A stretch of 21,014 nt of DNA, taken from positions 1 through 21,014 of the IMG/VR virus record IMGVR_UViG_3300007541_000294; one strand, 5' to 3'. The first letter of the stretch is position 1, and each line of letters opens with the position of its first letter. Below, piece by piece: positions 13,158 to 19,893 of the stretch. Both the position numbers and the translations under genes were made by a program. Source of the DNA: a virus. The notes under the pieces are model-generated. The model was not told where the DNA came from, searched no databases, and was given only the letters and a program-made list of their open reading frames with translations.

Positions 13158-13844
13158 ATGAAAGTAAAACTTTTTGCATGTACTCAACCTATTGAAGGGG
13201 AGATTGAGGGGTTAGAGAATATACAAGATATTATTGCATACTGTGCTAAAGTATCTAATCCCCAATTTCAAACTGATTTTTCAAGTTCAGAAAGATTACT
13301 CAATTATTTAAGTTCTCATGCCCACTGGTCGCCTTTTGAAATGGCTTCAGCTACTATGGAAGTTGAAACGACTCGTGATATTGCTCGTCAAATGCTTCGT
13401 CATAGATCGTTTTCTTTTCAAGAATTCAGTCAACGCTATAAAGAAGTCGATGCGTTAGAAGAATCATTTGTTGTACGAGAAGCAAGGTTACAACACCCAA
13501 CTAACAGACAAGACTCTATTAATTTGAATATGGACAGAGCTTTTGATCGTGATTTAGATCGAGAATGGCGAAGACAACAAGAAAAGGTAATTACAACAGC
13601 TAAAGAAGCCTATGATTGGGCTATTGCCAATGGTATTGCTAAAGAACAAGCTCGTGCAGTTCTACCTGAAGGAAATACTGTTTCTCGACTATACATGCAA
13701 GGTACTATTCGTTCTTGGATTCACTATATAGATCTACGTTCAGGCAACGGAACACAAAAAGAACACATGGAAATTGCGATTGAAATAGCAAAAGCTATTA
13801 GTCATATTTTTCCTCTAGCTGCTAGTTATATTAATAAAGGATAA
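13158..13844 (+). CDS. thyX: Flavin-dependent thymidylate synthase
   Basis: The 228-residue protein carries the ThyX signature RHRx7S as RHRSFSFQEFS (81-91), followed by QRY. Upstream, HAHWSPFE (54-61) matches the conserved H..SPFEH region. The C-terminal RSWIHYIDLR and the following QKEH segment bind substrate and FAD in the family. ThyX methylates dUMP to dTMP with methylenetetrahydrofolate and reduced FAD, unlike ThyA. Length is typical (about 220-250 residues). It follows the flap endonuclease by two bases and precedes the glutaredoxin-like gene by five, so the three form an operon tail that feeds dTTP synthesis with NrdAB. AAAGG precedes the start. Confidence 0.96.
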   Translation: MKVKLFACTQPIEGEIEGLENIQDIIAYCAKVSNPQFQTDFSSSERLLNYLSSHAHWSPFEMASATMEVETTRDIARQMLRHRSFSFQEFSQRYKEVDALEESFVVREARLQHPTNRQDSINLNMDRAFDRDLDREWRRQQEKVITTAKEAYDWAIANGIAKEQARAVLPEGNTVSRLYMQGTIRSWIHYIDLRSGNGTQKEHMEIAIEIAKAISHIFPLAASYINKG

Positions 13845-13848
13845 TTAT

Positions 13849-14208
13849 ATGGAAAAAGCAAATACGGTTGCTGCCGTAAAAACAGTAAAGGCCCCTCCTA
13901 AAGTGGAAGAGCCTAAATTTGAAAAACCTAAACACTGGTCTAGAGATACCTATCGCCCTAAGCGTTGGAGTGTGTACGCAGTGCCTAACTGTGATTTAAC
14001 ACCTATTGCACTTGCACTTCTTAAAGAACATGGGGAAGTAGTTTCTTATCAAGTATTTTCTGAGGGTAGTGCTCAAGATGCATTAAGTAGGGGGCATAAT
14101 TTCTCTCCCCTAATTTACGCAGATGGTAAACTAATTGGAAGTCTTGGAGATTTAGAGCTTTACTATAAACGAAACTTTTTTAATTCTATTCTAGAAGGAA
14201 TTAGGTAA
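13849..14208 (+). CDS. Glutaredoxin-like protein with altered active site
   Basis: This 119-residue protein has a Lys/Pro-rich N-terminal extension (1-40) and then a thioredoxin-fold core. WSVYAVPNC starts the first strand and active site at 40-48. The cis-Pro loop is FSPLIY (Pro87), and GSLGDL (97-102) replaces the glutaredoxin GG.DD turn. Where CxxC is expected it reads CDLT (Cys48, Thr51), so only one catalytic Cys is present. Monothiol forms can handle glutathione-mixed disulfides but usually not direct RNR reduction. It ends the + strand block, five bases after thyX, and is followed by a terminator. Electron donation to NrdA is the natural guess but is weakened by the missing Cys. AAAGGAT precedes the start. 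Confidence 0.7.
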   Translation: MEKANTVAAVKTVKAPPKVEEPKFEKPKHWSRDTYRPKRWSVYAVPNCDLTPIALALLKEHGEVVSYQVFSEGSAQDALSRGHNFSPLIYADGKLIGSLGDLELYYKRNFFNSILEGIR

Positions 14209-14213
14209 AAAGA

Positions 14214-14240
14214 AAGGCGGGAATTTCCCGCCTTATTTTT
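14214..14240 (+). terminator. Bidirectional terminator between convergent blocks
   Basis: AAGGCGGG (14214-14221) pairs with CCCGCCTT (14227-14234) around AATTT. On the + strand ATTTTT follows (to 14240). On the - strand the same stem is followed by TTTCTTTTT. It lies six bases after the glutaredoxin-like stop and overlaps the end of the convergent 97-residue gene on the other strand, so it can stop transcription from both sides. Confidence 0.88.
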
Positions 14241-14532
14241 ATCTGCGCTTTGGCTCATGCCCTGGCTTTAGAGGAGCATTAGCTCTTCCGCCGGTCATAG
14301 GTTTAGCCCCTACGTGATTTTCAATTGCTGCACCGCCTACTTTTGCCATTCCTGCATTAGCAGGTCCTGCAACAGTACTTCTCATAGCAGTTGTTCCACC
14401 ATTAGAATTTACTGGGGTTCCAGCAATATTTCTTTTTCCTTTAGCACGACCATCAGGTGTTTCGATAAAGTTATTATCATCGCCCTTAGAATGGCCATAG
14501 TCGCGTGGATTTCCACTTACTTCTGGTCTCAT
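14239..14532 (-). CDS. Hypothetical protein, 97 aa, basic and glycine-rich
   Basis: The product is 97 residues, strongly hydrophilic and rich in Gly, Ala, Asn, Pro, Lys and Arg, with no membrane segment or Cys. It looks largely disordered and resembles small basic virion or scaffold-like phage proteins only in composition. No family is recognised. AGGAGA lies eight bases before ATG 14532, so translation is well supported. It is the last gene of the leftward block, and its stop overlaps the shared terminator. Co-transcription with the 65-residue gene from the promoter at 14765-14794 is likely. Confidence 0.7.
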   Translation of the reverse strand: MRPEVSGNPRDYGHSKGDDNNFIETPDGRAKGKRNIAGTPVNSNGGTTAMRSTVAGPANAGMAKVGGAAIENHVGAKPMTGGRANAPLKPGHEPKRR

Positions 14533-14545
14533 AATGATTCTCCTG

Positions 14546-14743
14546 TTACCTTATAGGTTTATTTGAAATTGGATTCATTCCGCTTGATTGACCTCTTACC
14601 TGACTAGTCCCATCTATTACAGGGTTATCAGCACTTGCTAGTTTGCTATAACGTGCTTCCCTTTGAGCCTCTGTCATTGAGTCTAGATTTCTAGCTTCAT
14701 TAGGCAGTGGGGTAATCGATCTATTAACATCAATTTTTGCCAT
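14546..14743 (-). CDS. Hypothetical protein, 65 aa
   Basis: The start is set at ATG 14743 because GGAG lies eight bases upstream. A longer frame from TTG 14794 would begin inside the likely promoter and has no ribosome-binding site. The product is 65 residues, polar, beginning MAKIDVNRSITPLP, with a central SMTEAQREARYSKLAS helix and a Gly/Ser/Asn-rich tail. No motif or family is recognised. It ends 13 bases before the 97-residue gene and probably shares its mRNA. Both short genes follow the lysis genes, so a virion or late accessory role is possible but unproven. Confidence 0.68.
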   Translation of the reverse strand: MAKIDVNRSITPLPNEARNLDSMTEAQREARYSKLASADNPVIDGTSQVRGQSSGMNPISNKPIR

Positions 14744-14764
14744 ATTTAATCTCCGATTTTTTAT

Positions 14765-14794
14765 ATTATAAGCAATAATTGAGATTATTACCAA
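14765..14794 (-). promoter_or_regulatory. Likely promoter for the two short leftward genes
   Basis: Read on the - strand, TTGGTA (14794-14789) and TATAAT (14770-14765) are separated by 18 bases, in the 74-base gap between the EF-hand membrane protein and the 65-residue gene. The -10 is a full consensus match and the -35 is 4 of 6. Start of transcription would be near 14758, just ahead of the GGAG site. AT-rich context lowers certainty. Confidence 0.5.
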
Positions 14795-14817
14795 TAATTA
14801 AATTTTTAAATTTTGTA

Positions 14818-15141
14818 TTACTTCCCCTTAGTATAACCTTCTTTTGCATAAAATGCTGCTACAATCGCAGCCACAGATACAAAGTATGTAGGTGCCATGT
14901 CACCTAAAATTGTAGCAGCAGTTTCTAAACTTACCATTCCGGCACCTACAACTGCAAATGGGTACAGAAGCATACCTAATAGAGCAAACCACGCCATATT
15001 ACGCTGAGCATCTTCTTTTTTGTCTTCATTTTCAATTTGAAGCATACGTTCTGCTCTTGACATTTCTTCATCAGTTACAATCCCATCGCCATCAGCGTCA
15101 AACTGTGCATATTTTGAATTTGGTTCTAGTTGTTTAGACAT
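14818..15141 (-). CDS. EF-hand membrane protein, putative holin
   Basis: This 107-residue protein has a canonical EF-hand calcium loop at 15-26, DADGDGIVTDEE, with Asp1, Asp3, Asp5, Thr9 and Glu12 of the loop all present and Gly at position 6. A charged linker and then two likely membrane helices follow, about 49-71 and 83-99, with a basic tail (KGK). Size, two helices and location next to the spanin genes fit a holin that permeabilises the inner membrane at lysis. Calcium binding by the N-terminal part is inferred from the loop. AAGGAG precedes ATG 15141. No endolysin gene is in the window. A non-lysis membrane protein is the alternative. Confidence 0.72.
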   Translation of the reverse strand: MSKQLEPNSKYAQFDADGDGIVTDEEMSRAERMLQIENEDKKEDAQRNMAWFALLGMLLYPFAVVGAGMVSLETAATILGDMAPTYFVSVAAIVAAFYAKEGYTKGK

Positions 15142-15166
15142 ATATTTTCTCCTTTGGATGTTATAG

Positions 15167-15562
15167 TTATTCTACTACAACAGCCTCATCCAGAGCTTGT
15201 TCTGCTTGCTGATAGTAGCGTTCATATGCTACTATTATAGCTTGTTGTTGTTGTACTAAAGCTCTAATGTCACTAAAGTTCAAACCTAAGTTTCCATATC
15301 CATCCCCTGTAAGACCATATATAGCAAATGACTTACCTGAGTTTTTAAACCTATTCATAACTTCATCTACGTTATTTTCATTAATAACAATCCACTCAAC
15401 AGGTCTAAGATTTAATTCGTCAACAGGAGGCAGTGTTAAAGAAGGTTTTTGTACAGGCTTAGTACTTATCTCAATTGGCTGGGGTTGGGGTCTCGCTGAG
15501 CAAGCCGCGAGCACGATAATCATCGTAAAGCCAAGGGCACTCTTTGTTAAAAGTGATACCAT
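15167..15562 (-). CDS. Outer-membrane lipoprotein, putative o-spanin (Rz1-like)
   Basis: The 131-residue product has a lipoprotein signal: basic N-terminus, hydrophobic stretch 8-20 and lipobox LAAC with Cys21. A proline-rich stretch (24-46) typical of Rz1-type outer spanins follows. The C-terminal half contains a small domain ending in a Gln-rich helix (107-128). The first 92 bases of this gene overlap the end of the upstream inner-spanin-like gene in another frame, an arrangement common for Rz/Rz1 pairs. It should sit in the outer membrane and help fuse it with the inner membrane during lysis of a Gram-negative host. It is longer than lambda Rz1 (60 residues). AAGGAA precedes the start. Confidence 0.75.
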   Translation of the reverse strand: MVSLLTKSALGFTMIIVLAACSARPQPQPIEISTKPVQKPSLTLPPVDELNLRPVEWIVINENNVDEVMNRFKNSGKSFAIYGLTGDGYGNLGLNFSDIRALVQQQQAIIVAYERYYQQAEQALDEAVVVE

Positions 15563-15971
15563 TTTCTGCGTTCCTTTCTGTTTCAGTTAATTCTGCTCCA
15601 GATAGAAGTTCAAAACATCTACCTGCATTTTCACTTCCTCTATTTACTGCACGTTCAATAGCTTCAGGATTGGCAATAGCTGCAGCAGTAAGGTCAACCT
15701 GTTGTAATTTGTCGGCTAATTGTTGATTTTGTCTGCGAATAGAAATATAGGCGGCATTTATTTCTGATAACTGAGTTTGCGCAGAAGCATAATCTGCCTG
15801 TAATGAATTTATAGTTTCTTCATTAAGTGCTACTGCTACCTCTAGTTTAGCATTATTTTCAGTTAATATTCTTATAGTTTCTTGAGAATCTTTATAATAC
15901 TTATACCCTGCAAAACCTACACTACTAAATGCAATTATAAGAAACAAGAAAAAGTATATTTTAAATGCCAT
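15471..15971 (-). CDS. Putative inner-membrane spanin (Rz-like)
   Basis: This 166-residue protein starts with one N-terminal membrane helix (about 5-24), followed by a coiled coil (about 28-95) and a C-terminal periplasmic part with Cys119 and Cys145, which could form a disulfide. This is the usual plan of inner spanins, which reach across the periplasm to the outer lipoprotein. The end of the gene overlaps the o-spanin-like gene by 92 bases. Its start lies one base after the stop of the fibre-like gene, with AGGATT upstream, so it belongs to the late tail-lysis mRNA. Sequence identity to known spanins cannot be shown here, so the call rests on topology and gene arrangement. Confidence 0.75.
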   Translation of the reverse strand: MAFKIYFFLFLIIAFSSVGFAGYKYYKDSQETIRILTENNAKLEVAVALNEETINSLQADYASAQTQLSEINAAYISIRRQNQQLADKLQQVDLTAAAIANPEAIERAVNRGSENAGRCFELLSGAELTETERNAENGITFNKECPWLYDDYRARGLLSETPTPAN

Positions 15972-15972
15972 T

Positions 15973-16596
15973 TTATAATACCAATCCTAATAGTACTAGT
16001 GCAGAGTCTAATTTACGATCAGTTACTGATTCATCTGCAAAATCTGCTTCTATAACTGTTCCATCCGCTATGTGATCTGCAGTAATAGTATTATTTGCTA
16101 TTTCTGCACCTGTTAATGTTTTAAGAGCTATCTTAGTATTATCAACTGTACGCTCATAAGGAACACTAACATCTACTAAAGTTTTATTATCATCAGATAC
16201 TAAGTAAACTCTATTATTTGCCGCACTACCTGCAGAATCTTTAACTACTACTATAAGTTCTCCTGTATCTAACTCATAAGACTTAGACATTGCAGCAGAT
16301 ATGCTATCGTATGCTCTAGTACTAATCCCCATACGTCTAAAATTACCGTAAGGTCCTGTACCAAAATTAGTTGTTCTAATATATAGACCTCCTGAATCTT
16401 GGTTATACCAAAGCATACCGTCTTCAGGAGTACGCAATCCATCTTCAAAAGTTAAATTCGTACTTACTGGAATAGCATTGGCACTAGCAAAATTTTGAAG
16501 TAAAGCTTTGAAACTAGAATTAAAATAAATTCTAGAAGCTGCGATAGTGTCACTAGAGACAGATAATTGAAAAGTATTTGAAGTAGTTAATGTCAT
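15973..16596 (-). CDS. Tail fibre-like protein
   Basis: The product has 207 residues. An N-terminal part with EDGLRTPEDGMLWYNQDSGGLYIR resembles the beta domain common in phage fibre and neck-appendage proteins. The C-terminal ~45 residues contain a short repeated pattern, NTITADHIADGT then ADFADESVTDRKL, of the kind that builds trimeric fibre shafts. It lies between the large FN3 tail protein and the spanin genes and has AGGAGC upstream. A role at the tail tip or as a fibre adaptor is likely. The receptor and exact position are unknown. There are no Cys residues and no enzyme motif. Confidence 0.65.
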   Translation of the reverse strand: MTLTTSNTFQLSVSSDTIAASRIYFNSSFKALLQNFASANAIPVSTNLTFEDGLRTPEDGMLWYNQDSGGLYIRTTNFGTGPYGNFRRMGISTRAYDSISAAMSKSYELDTGELIVVVKDSAGSAANNRVYLVSDDNKTLVDVSVPYERTVDNTKIALKTLTGAEIANNTITADHIADGTVIEADFADESVTDRKLDSALVLLGLVL

Positions 16597-16602
16597 TTTT
16601 TA

Positions 16603-19600
16603 TTACGCTCCTGTAGCAGAGATTAAAATTTCTAAGCCCTCAGTGCTTACAACGTTTCCTGTAGTAGTATCAATTATTCTAACATTACAGCCAGTATTTG
16701 TCAAATTATTCGTTTTTGCTAAAAATGATCCATCACTTAAAACTTGACAGAAAACTGAAGGGATATTATAAAAACCTGTACTACTATAGTCTACAGAAAC
16801 ATTTCCTAATATATTACCTGTAGAAGTAACAGTGGTAGTAAAGTTTTTCCTAGGAGCTGATACTTGATAGTAAAATTGATCTAAGTAAGCATTAGCTGTC
16901 TCTCCATAGTCGGCAATATTAATATCTAATTTAACTTGAAAATATCTAAATCTTCTAATACCTGAATATTGTTGAGTCCAGTTACCTTCTAATGTAGTTG
17001 CATCAAATAGTTCTTCATCTACATTACCATGAGGCTTAGAAGATCCTACATCTGGAGCCAGAAAAACATTTGCAGAAGAGAAACGTACATAAACATTTTT
17101 AGAAATATCAAGATCAGGACTGTAGTCTTGTTGAGCCTCATCATCTGTAAACTGAGCTAAGTCAACTAATCTATAAGAGCTTCCGGCACTTGTTAAGTTA
17201 GCCAACGCAATACTGCCACTAGTATTACCCCCTACCACTACACTTCCATTTGCATAATATACATTAGATATTTCAATAGCATGTGCATTAATAGCTCCGG
17301 CAATAAGAGCATAACTAAAGACGTTACTTATATCTTCTCTAGCAGTACGTTCTCCGACTACTTCTTGTCCAGGGTTAACAATAGCAAAAACTCTTGTAGA
17401 AGGAGAATTATCTACTATAGTAGCGTGAACATTACTAAAACTGAAGCTAAAATTAGAATTATTATAACCCACTATATTACCAATTTCAAAATCTGCATCA
17501 AATAGTACATTAGAACTAGGAGATTGTTCTGCTACCCCTACTATTAAATCATTAGACATTTCTAACCAGGTTTTAGCTAGTTGTGTCTCAACAGTACTAG
17601 ATATTACTAAAGAGCCTTTTACTACCTCTCCTAAATCTCTAACTGGGGTTATATAAGAAGAATAGTTCGTAGTGATAATTAAGTCAGTAGAATCTAACAC
17701 TCCATTAGCTGTTGAACTCCAAGCAAAGCCTGTAGCAGAAGCATTAGCATCTTCAGCAACAGTAGAAGGAACAACAGAATTATTTACTATTGCACTAGTA
17801 ACAGGATCTACGTCATAAACAAATCCTCCATTATCTGAATCTGTAACACTAACAAAATTGTTTGTTGCGTAGTTAGAATTAAATAATCCTACAATAACAT
17901 TAGAATTAGGATTTGCCTCATTCCACGCAGCAATAGGAACAATAGTAGAAGGAAGGTCAATACTTAAATTTTTAGCTAAAGTATCAGAAGACTTATTACC
18001 GCTAGTATCTACAGTTTTAGCAGTAAAAGTAAAGCTACCTTCTCCCAATCTTTCAGCAGATATTTCTGCTCTAGTAAGAGGATGAGGTATTAAAATAAGA
18101 GTGCCCCCATTGGTAAAAGCAAAATCTCTTTGATCTAAAGTATTAATAGCTGTTACAGGTGATCGTAATCTAATCTCTGTATGTAAAATATCTAATTCAT
18201 TTAAATTACTTTGAGTATCTACAGGATAATCAACCTCAAAAACAATAGTACTATCAGTTTGATATACTTCAAAAGTAGTTACAGGAAGAGGTCTAGTAGA
18301 TTTACCCCTTAGTTCTAGTTTTTTAATATTATATATACCTGTATTTATACCGTTTATAGGAGTAACCATTACTTCAATTTCATAAGTATTACCAGCTCTA
18401 CCTAGATCAATATTATCAATAGTAAATCTTACTAAGCCATCAGTGCCTACTCCTGATTTATCTATTTTAAAAGAGTTAAAATTAGTCATTCCACTAGGAT
18501 GAGGTTCTGTACCTGATACAAGATTAATTCTATATGCAATATCGTATTCTTGAACGTTCCTACCTTCTATGTGTGTAAAAGAACCACTAATCCTAGACAT
18601 AACACCTTTAGTTCTATCTCTAAATAGAATTTCAGATAGAATAAGATTAGTAACTTGACCCATAGGTAAATCTTCTAAAGAGATAGACTTTGTTACTGGC
18701 GTACTTATTCTGCCTAACTCGTTAACACTGGCTACTTTAAACACATATACTCCCGCAAGAGTAGGTACTGTTAATTTACCATCAACAATCTCAACATCTT
18801 TAAATAAAGCATAATCAAAAGGTGCCATGCTGTAAATACCTTGACTAACAAGATTTAATTTATTAGGGTATACAGTTTCATTATAAGTTATTGATACTAC
18901 ATTACTTGAAACGTTTACAGCGCTAATATCTGCAATTAAGTCTTCTGTAATATTAATTAATGTAGCGCTAGCTACATTAGCAGATATATTATCTGTAAGT
19001 TTAACTTTAAAAAAATCTGAAGCAGTTAAGGCAGCATTATAAATAGAAGAACTACTAGAATAGCTTATAGCATTTATCTGCACTGTCTGTTGATTGTCAT
19101 AAATATAAACAGTGTCTATGTCTTCAATATGTGGAACTGTATAATCTTCTACTACTGTTTTTATAATCAAATCTGAATTAGAAAGATTATGTGTTATATA
19201 TTGATCACCAGGATTATAAGAATATTCTAAAGCATTCGTCTCTTCAATAGATCCGTTAATATATGTAGAGATAAGTCCTTTAAGAGGCACTGTAGTTCCT
19301 AAATATAAATTAGCACTACCTGTTAAATTAGTTACGTTATGAGTATTAGATATAAGTCTTAAATCTCCCGATATATAAAAAGTATTAGATGATAAAAATC
19401 TTTTATCTACTATTTGATTTAAATTAATATAGAAAGGAACATCTAAAAGTTTATTTTTAATAGAAGTAGCTACTGAGTTATTACTAAATGATACACTAAT
19501 AGTATTTGCACTAATATTATGTGAAATAATATTAGCTGTTATAGTATCTAAAGTAGTTTGATGTCCAACAGTACCTGCAATCTTACCTGAAGTGCTTGAA

Positions 19601-19893
19601 GCAGTTTTTGAGTTTACTGAGAATGTAGCTAAATTATTAGGAACAGTATCACTAAGCGCAACTAACTGTGCGTTACTACGAGCATCTAAGATATGGCAAT
19701 TAAAGTTATCATCATAAAGTAAATGTAAATTAGAAACAGTAAATACTATATTAGAGTCTAAAACTGCTGCATTAGTAACTAAAGGTTTTACTTGTCCTAA
19801 GACTGATTCAAATCCATTTTTTCCAAGAATAATAATACCTTCTCGCCCTATAAAAGGCTGTACATTAGCTACTCTAAAATTAATTGTTGTCAT
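16603..19893 (-). CDS. Large tail protein with FN3-type domains
   Basis: The 1096-residue product is rich in Ser, Asn, Val and Thr and is almost entirely beta in character. Fibronectin III-like segments can be seen around 395-420 (GVYVFKVASVNELG) and in the following RISGSFTHIEGRNVQEYDIAYR region, ending before residue ~660. The C-terminal third has jelly-roll-like strands including RFRYFQVKLDI and LDQFYYQVSAP, as in the ends of lambda J-type central fibres. It overlaps the upstream tail-tip gene by four bases (ATGA) and has GGAG upstream. Together the two genes seem to correspond to the hub and fibre parts of one J protein. It is probably the host-recognition fibre of a siphovirus tail tip. 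Confidence 0.72.
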   Translation of the reverse strand: MTTINFRVANVQPFIGREGIIILGKNGFESVLGQVKPLVTNAAVLDSNIVFTVSNLHLLYDDNFNCHILDARSNAQLVALSDTVPNNLATFSVNSKTASSTSGKIAGTVGHQTTLDTITANIISHNISANTISVSFSNNSVATSIKNKLLDVPFYINLNQIVDKRFLSSNTFYISGDLRLISNTHNVTNLTGSANLYLGTTVPLKGLISTYINGSIEETNALEYSYNPGDQYITHNLSNSDLIIKTVVEDYTVPHIEDIDTVYIYDNQQTVQINAISYSSSSSIYNAALTASDFFKVKLTDNISANVASATLINITEDLIADISAVNVSSNVVSITYNETVYPNKLNLVSQGIYSMAPFDYALFKDVEIVDGKLTVPTLAGVYVFKVASVNELGRISTPVTKSISLEDLPMGQVTNLILSEILFRDRTKGVMSRISGSFTHIEGRNVQEYDIAYRINLVSGTEPHPSGMTNFNSFKIDKSGVGTDGLVRFTIDNIDLGRAGNTYEIEVMVTPINGINTGIYNIKKLELRGKSTRPLPVTTFEVYQTDSTIVFEVDYPVDTQSNLNELDILHTEIRLRSPVTAINTLDQRDFAFTNGGTLILIPHPLTRAEISAERLGEGSFTFTAKTVDTSGNKSSDTLAKNLSIDLPSTIVPIAAWNEANPNSNVIVGLFNSNYATNNFVSVTDSDNGGFVYDVDPVTSAIVNNSVVPSTVAEDANASATGFAWSSTANGVLDSTDLIITTNYSSYITPVRDLGEVVKGSLVISSTVETQLAKTWLEMSNDLIVGVAEQSPSSNVLFDADFEIGNIVGYNNSNFSFSFSNVHATIVDNSPSTRVFAIVNPGQEVVGERTAREDISNVFSYALIAGAINAHAIEISNVYYANGSVVVGGNTSGSIALANLTSAGSSYRLVDLAQFTDDEAQQDYSPDLDISKNVYVRFSSANVFLAPDVGSSKPHGNVDEELFDATTLEGNWTQQYSGIRRFRYFQVKLDINIADYGETANAYLDQFYYQVSAPRKNFTTTVTSTGNILGNVSVDYSSTGFYNIPSVFCQVLSDGSFLAKTNNLTNTGCNVRIIDTTTGNVVSTEGLEILISATGA

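Noticed and set aside
14314-14556. 80-residue Ser/Cys-rich + strand frame opposite the 97-residue gene
   Set aside because: It is composed of Ser/Cys repeats expected from the complement of Gly/Ala/Asn codons, lies beyond the terminator and has no ribosome-binding site.
14794-14818. AT-rich inverted repeat after the EF-hand gene as a terminator
   Set aside because: The stem has no G-C pairs to stabilise it and no clear T-run after it on the - strand.
15267-15590. 107-residue + strand frame opposite the spanin genes
   Set aside because: The region is already used in two - strand frames with clear membrane and lipobox features, so a third gene there is unlikely.
17281-17505. 74-residue + strand frame opposite the large tail protein
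   Set aside because: It is antisense to a continuous 1096-residue gene and has no initiation signal or recognisable motif.
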